From: Pseudomonadota bacterium
GTDB lineage: Bacteria; Pseudomonadota; Alphaproteobacteria; Rhizobiales; Hyphomicrobiaceae
Direction: 5' to 3'
Assembly (NCBI GenBank): GCA_021813195.1
Contig: JAKALI010000376.1
Span: 1 to 5,078, forward strand
DNA: 5,078 nucleotides
How positions within the stretch are numbered: the stretch's first letter is position 1; every line of letters begins with the position of its first letter. The notes below the pieces were generated by a model. It had not been told where the DNA came from and ran no database searches. It saw nothing but the letters and a program-made list of their open reading frames with translations. Below are positions 1 through 4,758 of this stretch, piece after piece. The position numbers were made by a program, and so were the translations under genes.

Positions 1-28
1 GTGCGATTGCCCCATTCAACTCAGACAT
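1..28 (-). CDS. Start of a leftward gene, product unknown (partial)
   Basis: Only nine codons are visible, reading MSELNGAIA on the minus strand from an ATG at 28-26 and open to the window edge. The start is proposed because a purine-rich ribosome-binding region (AGGGGGGAG, 40-32 on the minus strand) ends 3 nt before the ATG, which is closer than usual but strong, and because the peptide looks like an ordinary N-terminus. The gene would be divergent from the ATP-grasp gene that starts at 161, with about 130 bp between them. The start codon lies inside a perfect 10-bp stem (24-33 with 61-70), so translation may be controlled. No function can be assigned. It could also be a chance ATG behind a G-run, since too little is present to judge codon use. 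Confidence 0.3.
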
Positions 29-70
29 CTGCTCCCCCCTTTGCCAAAGGGCGCCCCAGTAGCAGATGTC
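24..70. repeat. Nested hairpin covering a start codon and RBS
   Basis: A perfect 10-bp inverted repeat (GACATCTGCT at 24-33, AGCAGATGTC at 61-70) encloses a second 6-bp inverted repeat (CCCTTT at 37-42, AAAGGG at 46-51, loop GCC). On the minus strand the outer stem contains the proposed ATG (28-26), and the G-rich ribosome-binding stretch lies in the inner hairpin and its flank. In that direction it could be an RNA element that hides the start codon. No U-run follows the stem on either strand, so a simple intrinsic terminator is unlikely. The pairing is seen directly; the regulatory role is inference. Confidence 0.45.
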
Positions 71-119
71 CTTTAATTCCTGGTTCCCACTGTCTGGCCG
101 CGCCCCGCTCAACCACCGG

Positions 120-150
120 TAGCGATAGGTACAGACTCCGCCTAGCGATA
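120..150 (+). repeat. Direct repeat TAGCGATA upstream of the ATP-grasp gene
   Basis: The 8-mer TAGCGATA occurs at 120-127 and again at 143-150, 23 bp apart start to start, or about two helical turns. The second copy is part of the 24-bp inverted repeat and supplies the start of the -10-like box. The other gene of the module has only the promoter-proximal copy. Spacing in phase with the helix would suit a regulator binding twice on one face of the DNA, but an 8-mer repeat alone is weak evidence. Confidence 0.3.
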
Positions 151-165
151 ATTGGGAATTATGGA
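142..165 (+). repeat. 24-bp perfect inverted repeat, left copy
   Basis: These 24 bases recur exactly, in inverted orientation, at 3725-3748. The copy begins with CTAG, includes the GATAAT box (147-152) and ends 2 nt into the second codon of the ATP-grasp gene (ATG at 161-163). The match stops sharply at both ends: outward it is C here and A in the other copy, and inward the coding sequences diverge at once. A 24-base exact match by chance within 5 kb is negligible. It may be a duplicated promoter/leader, a recombination site or a terminal repeat of a cassette. Confidence 0.97.
147..162 (+). promoter_or_regulatory. -10-like box and palindrome for a leaderless start
   Basis: GATAAT at 147-152 matches the sigma-70 -10 consensus at five of six positions and ends 8 nt before the ATG at 161, so transcription would begin at or next to the start codon. 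No convincing Shine-Dalgarno sequence precedes the ATG (only GGGA, 3 nt away), which agrees with a leaderless mRNA. No good -35 box is seen at 16-18 bp spacing, so an activator may be needed. The palindrome ATAATT-GGG-AATTAT (148-162) overlaps the -10 box and start codon and is a candidate operator. Confidence 0.45.
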
Positions 166-1246
166 GAAAAGAGACGATTCCAGGTGGGCTATCATCGAGC
201 ATGAATTGGCCATCACCCGGAGCAAAGCAGCCACGACTCATATTTCCATGGTGCTCAACGAGCCCGGACCGCTCGGCACGTCGACCGACTACAGCTGGCA
301 CTCGATCGCCACCGAATATCTGGACGATGATGAGAAATCGGAACTCGTAACTGGCTTGAGGGACGCTGGCTTCGGGGCGACCGTGTACGAAGGCGAAACG
401 GCCTTTATCCGCGCGGTCTTGGATGGCAGTTGGGACGGTGTGACGTTTTCGAACAAGTACGTGTTCAGCACGACGGGGTCCGGAACGGGGCGGGCAAGAA
501 CAAGTTTGATCCCGTCGTTCTGCGATCTACGCCAGATTCCTTTGTGCTCCGCCGACGGTCTAACGGCGGCTATCCTCGAGAATAAATTCTACTCGTTTCG
601 CCTGCTAGAGGCCTTCGGCTTCAGCGTGCCAAGGACCTGTCTATATGTCCCTGGTTTGGGGTGGAACGGCCCGGAGCCGGTGCCGGGGACAAAAGTGATC
701 TGCAAACCATGTCGCGAATGCTCAAGCATCGGCGTTGACGAGCAAAGTGTGTTTGCGTTCGAGCGCGCCCGGGTATCCCTTATCGAGCGCATGGCCTTCG
801 CGTTTCGACAGCCTGTGCTCGTGCAGGAGTTCATCGCGGGCTATGAAGTTGAGGTTCCCATTTTTCCAGTTCCGGCGCCCGTATCACCAGCCGCCATTGG
901 TATAAAGATCGACGACGACATGGCGTTGGGCGAAACGATACTCACACATCGCAACATCGTCGACGGTGACTATAGCTTTTATGATTTCTCCGTCGTCGAC
1001 GCGGAGTTGGCCGAAAACTTGAAATTGACCGCCGAATCCATCTATCGCGCGTTCGGCTTAACGGGACTCGTAAGGATAGACTGGCGCATCACGAGCGACG
1101 GTCGCTTCTACATCACCGATTTCAACACGCCACCGCACCTGACGCGACACAGCTCTTGCAGCACCGCCTTTGAGCTTGGAGGACATAAGCACGCAGATCT
1201 AATGATAGGGCTGGTGACAGTTGGGCGACTAGGTTTGGGCGGCTAA
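161..1246 (+). CDS. D-Ala-D-Ala-ligase-like ATP-grasp enzyme
   Basis: This is a 361-residue protein of the ATP-grasp superfamily, closest in plan to D-alanine-D-alanine ligase (Ddl), a cytoplasmic ligase that activates a carboxylate with ATP and joins it to an amine. Visible elements are an N-terminal domain (about 25-135), ENK at 140-142, the ATP-binding lysine in CKP (Lys182), the loop SSIG (188-191), GYEVEV (227-232), RID (305-307) and DFNTPPHLTRHSS (320-332). Spacing agrees with E. coli DdlB: Arg305, Asp307, Asp320, Asn322 and Ser331 fall where Arg255, Asp257, Glu270, Asn272 and Ser281 do, with one conservative Glu-to-Asp change. The Ddl omega-loop Lys-Tyr is not evident and the N-terminal domain is divergent, so the substrate is probably not D-Ala-D-Ala. 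The ATG at 161 is preferred over an in-frame TTG at 152. Its stop overlaps the stop of the opposing ATPase gene by 4 nt. Confidence 0.88.
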   Translation: MEKRDDSRWAIIEHELAITRSKAATTHISMVLNEPGPLGTSTDYSWHSIATEYLDDDEKSELVTGLRDAGFGATVYEGETAFIRAVLDGSWDGVTFSNKYVFSTTGSGTGRARTSLIPSFCDLRQIPLCSADGLTAAILENKFYSFRLLEAFGFSVPRTCLYVPGLGWNGPEPVPGTKVICKPCRECSSIGVDEQSVFAFERARVSLIERMAFAFRQPVLVQEFIAGYEVEVPIFPVPAPVSPAAIGIKIDDDMALGETILTHRNIVDGDYSFYDFSVVDAELAENLKLTAESIYRAFGLTGLVRIDWRITSDGRFYITDFNTPPHLTRHSSCSTAFELGGHKHADLMIGLVTVGRLGLGG

Positions 1247-3729
1247 AAATTTGACCATATTTGTATATCGGTCAGAAAGAGTCCTCCGGGAAATCTTTCG
1301 GGCCGAAGCATGTGCGGACTGAGCGCTATCGGTTTATCCGGCGGACCCGGTACTACTCCGCCGTCATCTTGCATAAACATCGCTGCATATGCGTCGTGGC
1401 GTCTCTTCAGATCATGCCGTATCGCCGGCGCAAGCTTCGGAATTAGAATCCCGCACGAATCCCAAACATCTTTTGCCGATGGGGCACTGATGCGTTGAAG
1501 GGCAATCGCTCGATTACCCTCTGACAGATAGAAATAATAGGGATCAATGTCGGGTGTCTCGGCGAAACGCCTAGCGTTAATGTCGAAGTGGCGAAACGCA
1601 AGGTCGAGCTGACCTGATAAGACGGCCAAGCTTGCCATGTTGGAGTGCAGAAGCACATCATCGTCCATCTCTGGGTATCGCTCCAGTAACTCGCGCAAGC
1701 ATTCAACGCCTTCGTCCGGTAGCATGCGCCCATCCAGAACCGCCGCAACGACGACATTGTTGGCTGCTGCCCATTGCGCGGGGAAGCGTATAGTTGGGTA
1801 TTCTCGACCAAGGGCGAGAGCCTCGCATCCGGCGGCAAATGCGTCGTGGTACAACCCGTTCGTTATGCCATTTCCGGACCGATTCGTCAGGCAAATGAAA
1901 TACTCGTAGATGTCAGTTGTTCCATTCTCGCGAAATTGCCGCTCATAATACTCGCACGCTTGATGGATTCTCTTCTGGGCGATCTCGGCGCTGCTGTGCA
2001 TTTCGCTAGTCGCAAGCAAGCGATTCAGCTGATGTTCGGCACTCCGGTCGAACCTGGCACGGCTCGAGAGAAAGGCGATAATCTGGCGTTCGGTTTTCTT
2101 TAATTCGCTATATTCTTCGAGTTGGACATGGGCCAACAGGCACAGCAACTTCATGCGGCACCACAATTCCGGCTCAACATCGCGCAAATCGTCCCATTCA
2201 CCGAGAATACGCGCTGCTTCGCGGGTGCTCGACGCGCCAAGATCCTTGAGCAGTGCTTCCGCACGGAGATAGTCCCGCTCGGCAAGTAGCGGGCGGTCGA
2301 GAGCCCCCTGTAGGGCATCGAGGATCAGGCAGGCAGAGCGGTAGTCTCCTTTCGATAACAGTATGTGCGCCTGATGCATTGAAAATAAGTAGTCTTGATC
2401 GATCTGGCGAAGGTGGATGCGCCGTGCCGACGGGTCGTCTAGCCGGCGCTCGTCGGTCCTACCCGCGCGCCAATCCGCAATCATGCCTTGACAGTAAGCG
2501 ACTGCGGCCCCCGGAAAATCATCTGCGTCTAGCAGGGTTATGCTGCGGGCGAAGTAGTCCGCCGGGCGAAGAATGCGCAGACACTGGCTGTATTTTGAGC
2601 TGAACTGCATCTTGTGAGCTGTGGCGTATCGAAAGAAATAGCTCCGCATAATTTCATGGGAAAAACGTACGTCGTCGCCCTCGGTCTCGACGAAGCGCAG
2701 GCTCTCCGCCAGACGCAGTGCTTGACGCACGTCACTGATATCGGTGCCGGCAAGACAGGCAAGTTCTTGTTGCGTAAAGGATCGGCCGATGAAGGCGGCA
2801 GATGAAAGAAGGTTCGCAAGACGCTCATGCTCGATCGGCGTCTTCTCCAAGCGGCGTTGGATGACGTACTGCAGGAGATCTGAAAACGTCGCTGCATCCA
2901 AGTCCTTCAGCTTTGTGATCCGCAACTCGTCAGCGATAAACTTGGCGATATGGAGGTGGCCTTGGCTGCAATCGTAGAGCAACCTGGTGACGTCTGGCAG
3001 GAGCGGGACGCCAAGACCGAAACATCGGAGTACATCGCCGAATTGATGGGCATCGCAGCGGTCGAGTGTCGCCGCCGTCAACGTGCCTGTGATCGTATCG
3101 ACGAGCTCCTGCGTCTTGCCTTCGAGTAGGATTTCATCATTGACGACTGAGAGCATCGATACGCGATCCAAAAGATCACTAACGCCGACCTGGATAGCCG
3201 CAAGACCGGACAGGAAGCGAAGAGAATCTTCGTCGAAGTATTGAAGGTCGTCCGCAATCAGCAGGACATGACGATGTTTGATGGCGCGTGTGAGTCGCGC
3301 GAGCAGTTCACGCGGGACCTCAGCATTTTGTATGGAGGAGGTTTCGGTGCCGATGACGCTGTTGGGCAGAAGCGACATGATGGTTTTTGCGGTTGTCTTG
3401 CCTGCCGGTAGGAGATCCTCCACCAGACTTTCGACGATCCGCAGACCACGACTGGCAAAGCGCCGCATTTGGCTCGGCTCAAGTGCGAGCCGCAGTGGGT
3501 GATAGCATTCCTTGGTTCTGCCAGGATCGCCCCGAAGCCATACAACATCATAACCGGCGTGTTCGACCGCAAGCGCTACCGATTTTGCCAGCGTGGATTT
3601 TCCGGTGCCAGACGGGCCACGAAGGACGAGGCGTTTGGCCCGGTCAACCAGAACACGTTCCTTCAGAAAGGAAATCTTCCTGTCGAAACCGAGAGTCTTT
3701 CCGAGATCGGTCGTCTTTGGACCGTCCAT
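1243..3729 (-). CDS. STAND/AAA_16-type ATPase with TPR-like C-terminus
   Basis: This 828-residue P-loop ATPase has a Walker A motif GPSGTGKST at 38-46 and a Walker B HVLLIADDLQYFD at 154-166. A segment like the small helical domain of MalT/AAA_16 proteins (about 221-270) ends in a pattern resembling 't.GnP.fl..ll..L' (SQGHLHIAKFIADEL). A winged-helix-like region (about 301-370) carries RFSHEIMRSYFF, typical of STAND regulators. The rest (about 375-790) is helical and TPR-like, and the protein ends in GGLFLTDIQIWSNF. STAND proteins are ATP-driven switches that oligomerise on sensing a ligand. MalT/LuxR-type relatives carry a C-terminal HTH and Avs-type ones an effector domain; neither is visible, so a partner is expected. 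The ATG at 3729 is chosen over an in-frame TTG at 3738. It converges on the ATP-grasp gene and shares its leader. Assignment to the STAND class is fairly secure, the biological role is not. Confidence 0.87.
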   Translation of the reverse strand: MDGPKTTDLGKTLGFDRKISFLKERVLVDRAKRLVLRGPSGTGKSTLAKSVALAVEHAGYDVVWLRGDPGRTKECYHPLRLALEPSQMRRFASRGLRIVESLVEDLLPAGKTTAKTIMSLLPNSVIGTETSSIQNAEVPRELLARLTRAIKHRHVLLIADDLQYFDEDSLRFLSGLAAIQVGVSDLLDRVSMLSVVNDEILLEGKTQELVDTITGTLTAATLDRCDAHQFGDVLRCFGLGVPLLPDVTRLLYDCSQGHLHIAKFIADELRITKLKDLDAATFSDLLQYVIQRRLEKTPIEHERLANLLSSAAFIGRSFTQQELACLAGTDISDVRQALRLAESLRFVETEGDDVRFSHEIMRSYFFRYATAHKMQFSSKYSQCLRILRPADYFARSITLLDADDFPGAAVAYCQGMIADWRAGRTDERRLDDPSARRIHLRQIDQDYLFSMHQAHILLSKGDYRSACLILDALQGALDRPLLAERDYLRAEALLKDLGASSTREAARILGEWDDLRDVEPELWCRMKLLCLLAHVQLEEYSELKKTERQIIAFLSSRARFDRSAEHQLNRLLATSEMHSSAEIAQKRIHQACEYYERQFRENGTTDIYEYFICLTNRSGNGITNGLYHDAFAAGCEALALGREYPTIRFPAQWAAANNVVVAAVLDGRMLPDEGVECLRELLERYPEMDDDVLLHSNMASLAVLSGQLDLAFRHFDINARRFAETPDIDPYYFYLSEGNRAIALQRISAPSAKDVWDSCGILIPKLAPAIRHDLKRRHDAYAAMFMQDDGGVVPGPPDKPIALSPHMLRPERFPGGLFLTDIQIWSNF
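1245..1273 (-). terminator. Weak intrinsic terminator inside the ATPase gene's 3' end
   Basis: Read on the minus strand, GACC-(G)-ATAT, a 4-nt loop and ATAT-GGTC form an 8-bp stem with one bulged base (1273-1253). It is followed by AAATTTTT, which runs into the TAG stop codon. Stem plus U-tract fits an intrinsic terminator lying within the last codons of the ATPase gene, which makes sense because the opposing gene leaves no intergenic space. The stem is A/T-rich and three A residues separate it from the U-tract, so it may be leaky. There is no matching U-tract for plus-strand transcripts. Confidence 0.33.
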
Positions 3730-3748
3730 AATTCCCAATTATCGCTAG
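3725..3748 (-). repeat. 24-bp perfect inverted repeat, right copy
   Basis: This is the exact reverse complement of 142-165. On the minus strand it starts with CTAG, contains GATAAT and the ATG (3729-3727), and ends 2 nt into the second codon of the ATPase gene. Together the two copies bound a 3607-bp unit that holds both genes and nothing else. CTAG is its own reverse complement, so the outer four bases could instead be a target-site duplication flanking a 20-bp repeat. Confidence 0.97.
3728..3743 (-). promoter_or_regulatory. -10-like box and palindrome for the ATPase gene
   Basis: GATAAT (3743-3738, minus strand) sits 8 nt before the ATG at 3729, exactly as in the ATP-grasp leader, again with no real Shine-Dalgarno sequence, so a leaderless transcript is likely. 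The palindrome ATAATT-GGG-AATTAT (3742-3728) overlaps box and start codon. No recognisable -35 hexamer lies 16-18 bp upstream, and the upstream DNA is unlike that of the other gene, so only the core is shared. Confidence 0.45.
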
Positions 3749-3833
3749 TTGCCCCAGCCGGATGATACCCGCACTCGGCAATATTCGTAAGTCCAGGATG
3801 CCCGGTGCCGCTGTTCAGCCCGGATAGATGACC

Positions 3834-3860
3834 GCTTGCCCCATCCAGATGGCCGCAAGC
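3834..3860. repeat. Stem-loop between the module and abiE
   Basis: GCTTGC (3834-3839) pairs with GCAAGC (3855-3860). An inner CCATC/GATGG pair (3841-3845, 3848-3852) extends the stem across a small asymmetric internal loop. There is no U-run on either side, so a terminator is not supported. It lies in the upstream DNA of the minus-strand ATPase gene, about 90 bp from the shared repeat. Confidence 0.35.
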
Positions 3861-4004
3861 AGTCCTCTAGTGGCTAATTCGGGCGGGCCGCGCGTTTATT
3901 GGGGTGAATCCTAAGACGTCAACGGGCCGGAAGTCGCCGTTTCGCACGCACTCGACCTTCCGTTGGCGGACGTCCACAAACAACCGTTGGTGGGCACCGG
4001 ACGA

Positions 4005-4016
4005 ACCAGATCTGGT
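4005..4016. repeat. 12-bp perfect palindrome ACCAGATCTGGT
   Basis: A fully symmetric 12-mer lies about 65 bp upstream of the abiE -35 box. It is embedded in the second of two near-identical TGGTGGGCnCC units. It could be a dimeric repressor site, but no second copy exists in the window and its function is unknown. Confidence 0.35.
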
Positions 4017-4023
4017 GGGCTCC

Positions 4024-4058
4024 CATCGCCAAATATCCCATTTGCCCGGTTGGCGATG
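4024..4058. repeat. 9-bp inverted repeat upstream of abiE promoter
   Basis: CATCGCCAA (4024-4032) and TTGGCGATG (4050-4058) are perfect inverted copies separated by 17 nt. They end 22 bp before the abiE -35 hexamer. AbiEi antitoxins are known to repress their own operons by binding inverted repeats in the promoter region, so an operator is possible. A transcript hairpin with a long loop is the alternative; no U-tract follows on either strand. Confidence 0.35.
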
Positions 4059-4080
4059 TCGCGCGAGGGGCGGCTAGCGG

Positions 4081-4109
4081 TTGGCAGCGCGACTTAGAAG
4101 TGATACATT
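4081..4109 (+). promoter_or_regulatory. sigma-70-like promoter of the abiE operon
   Basis: TTGGCA (4081-4086, five of six to the -35 consensus) is followed after exactly 17 bp by TACATT (4104-4109, four of six to the -10 consensus). Initiation would fall at about 4115-4118, on or beside the ATG at 4117, so the antitoxin mRNA would be leaderless or nearly so. The spacing and position make this the best promoter in the window. Confidence 0.55.
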
Positions 4110-4114
4110 TCCTC

Positions 4115-4130
4115 ATATGATAACACATAT
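4115..4130. promoter_or_regulatory. Operator-like inverted repeat at the abiE start
   Basis: ATATG (4115-4119) and CATAT (4126-4130) form a 5-bp inverted repeat with a 6-bp spacer. It overlaps the predicted transcription start and the antitoxin ATG. Its position suits negative autoregulation by AbiEi, which is known in this family. The arms are short and A/T-rich, so chance is not excluded. Confidence 0.3.
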
Positions 4131-4758
4131 AACCCGAGGAACCGTATCAAAGCCGCTCAGCCAGCGGGCGGCTCTGGCCACCTATCTGGAACGGCACGGC
4201 ATTGCCCGCCTCGCCGAAATCCGCCGTGCTGGCATCACCGCCGCCACGGTGTCCCGCCTCGAACAGGAGGGGGTGGTCGTGCGTCTCGGACGGGGACTTT
4301 ATCAGCTCGCGAGCGCCGCCGCTGAAAGCAACCACAGTCTCGCCGAAGCGGCCAAGCGTGTGCCCAAGGGCGTGATCTGCCTGGTCTCGGCGCTAGCCTA
4401 CCACGGTATCACCGACCAGCTGCCGGGCCGCGTATGGATCGCCATCGGCCAAAAGGACTGGAAGCCGCAAATCGATTACCCGCCCCTGCGCGTCGTTCGC
4501 TTCGCCGATTCGTATCTGCGCGCCGGCGTTGAACGGCGCCTCATCGAAGGCGTACCGGTACCAATCTTCGGTGTCGCCAAGACCATCGCCGATGTCTTCC
4601 GTCATCGCACTGTTGGCCGCGACGTGGCTGTCGCCGCGCTCAAGGAAGCGCTGCGCCAACGCAAGACCACGCCCTCCGAGATTTCGGAATGGGCGATGAA
4701 AAGCCATGTCTGGAAGATCGTGCAGCCTTACCTCGAAGCCTTTACCAGCGATGGCTAA
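4117..4758 (+). CDS. abiEi: AbiEi-type type IV antitoxin / transcriptional repressor
   Basis: This 213-residue protein is the antitoxin of an AbiE type IV toxin-antitoxin system. Such antitoxins counter the toxin's effect without forming a stable complex with it, and repress their own operon. Residues about 14-66 form a winged HTH (LEIRRAGI-type helix near 32-40, TAATVSRLEQEGVVVRLG 41-58, GLYQLA 60-65). The C-terminal AbiEi domain follows, with LVSALAYHGITDQLP at 89-103, RVWIAI at 105-110 and PVPIFGVAKTIADVFRHR at 147-164. The length is usual for the two-domain form. The ATG at 4117 is preferred; an in-frame TTG at 4081 coincides with the -35 box and is unlikely. GAGGA at 4136-4140 has no usable in-frame start after it (GTA at 4144), so a leaderless start fits better. 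The stop overlaps the next gene by 8 nt. Assignment is by recognised motifs and gene order. Confidence 0.9.
   Translation: MITHITRGTVSKPLSQRAALATYLERHGIARLAEIRRAGITAATVSRLEQEGVVVRLGRGLYQLASAAAESNHSLAEAAKRVPKGVICLVSALAYHGITDQLPGRVWIAIGQKDWKPQIDYPPLRVVRFADSYLRAGVERRLIEGVPVPIFGVAKTIADVFRHRTVGRDVAVAALKEALRQRKTTPSEISEWAMKSHVWKIVQPYLEAFTSDG

Larger units (their letters stand above)
3749..4080. other. Intergenic region with hairpins and short repeats, no convincing gene
   Basis: About 330 bp lie between the module end and the abiE promoter. I see no open frame with a credible ribosome-binding site on either strand. It holds a hairpin at 3834-3860, a 12-bp palindrome at 4005-4016, an 11-base imperfect direct repeat TGGTGGGC(A/T)CC at 3988-3998 and 4013-4023, and a 9-bp inverted repeat at 4024-4058. 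One frame (about 3915-4097) is open and could be the degraded end of a former gene, but it lacks a start codon and resembles nothing I recognise. Confidence 0.6.

Noticed and set aside
24..70. Hairpin read as an intrinsic terminator
   Set aside because: No U-tract follows the stem on either strand (CTTTAATT on plus, TGAGTTG on minus).
152..160. In-frame TTG at 152 (and its mirror at 3738) as the real starts, giving MGIM at both N-termini
   Set aside because: TTG overlaps the -10-like box and no ribosome-binding site precedes it; the ATG three codons later is the better start in both genes. It stays possible only if transcription starts further upstream.
1..204. Plus-strand open frame of 67 codons from GTG at 1
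   Set aside because: It runs through the hairpin and the 24-bp repeat, overlaps the ATP-grasp start in another frame, has no ribosome-binding site in view and a low-complexity, Pro/Ser/Arg-rich product.
1443..1909. Several 60-130 codon frames on both strands within the ATPase gene
   Set aside because: They are shadows of the 828-residue frame, which has clear domain motifs throughout; the shadow products are rich in Arg, Ser, Cys and Pro and show no motifs.
3904..4077. 57-codon plus-strand frame from GTG at 3904, Arg- and Trp-rich, considered as a peptide substrate for the ATP-grasp enzyme
   Set aside because: There is no Shine-Dalgarno sequence or leader-peptide pattern, it overlaps palindromes, and it lies outside the repeat-bounded module. 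Two other frames are open in the same G+C-rich stretch, so openness means little.
3919..4128. Minus-strand 69-codon frame across the abiE promoter
   Set aside because: It overlaps the promoter and start of abiEi, lacks a ribosome-binding site and has a product resembling nothing known.
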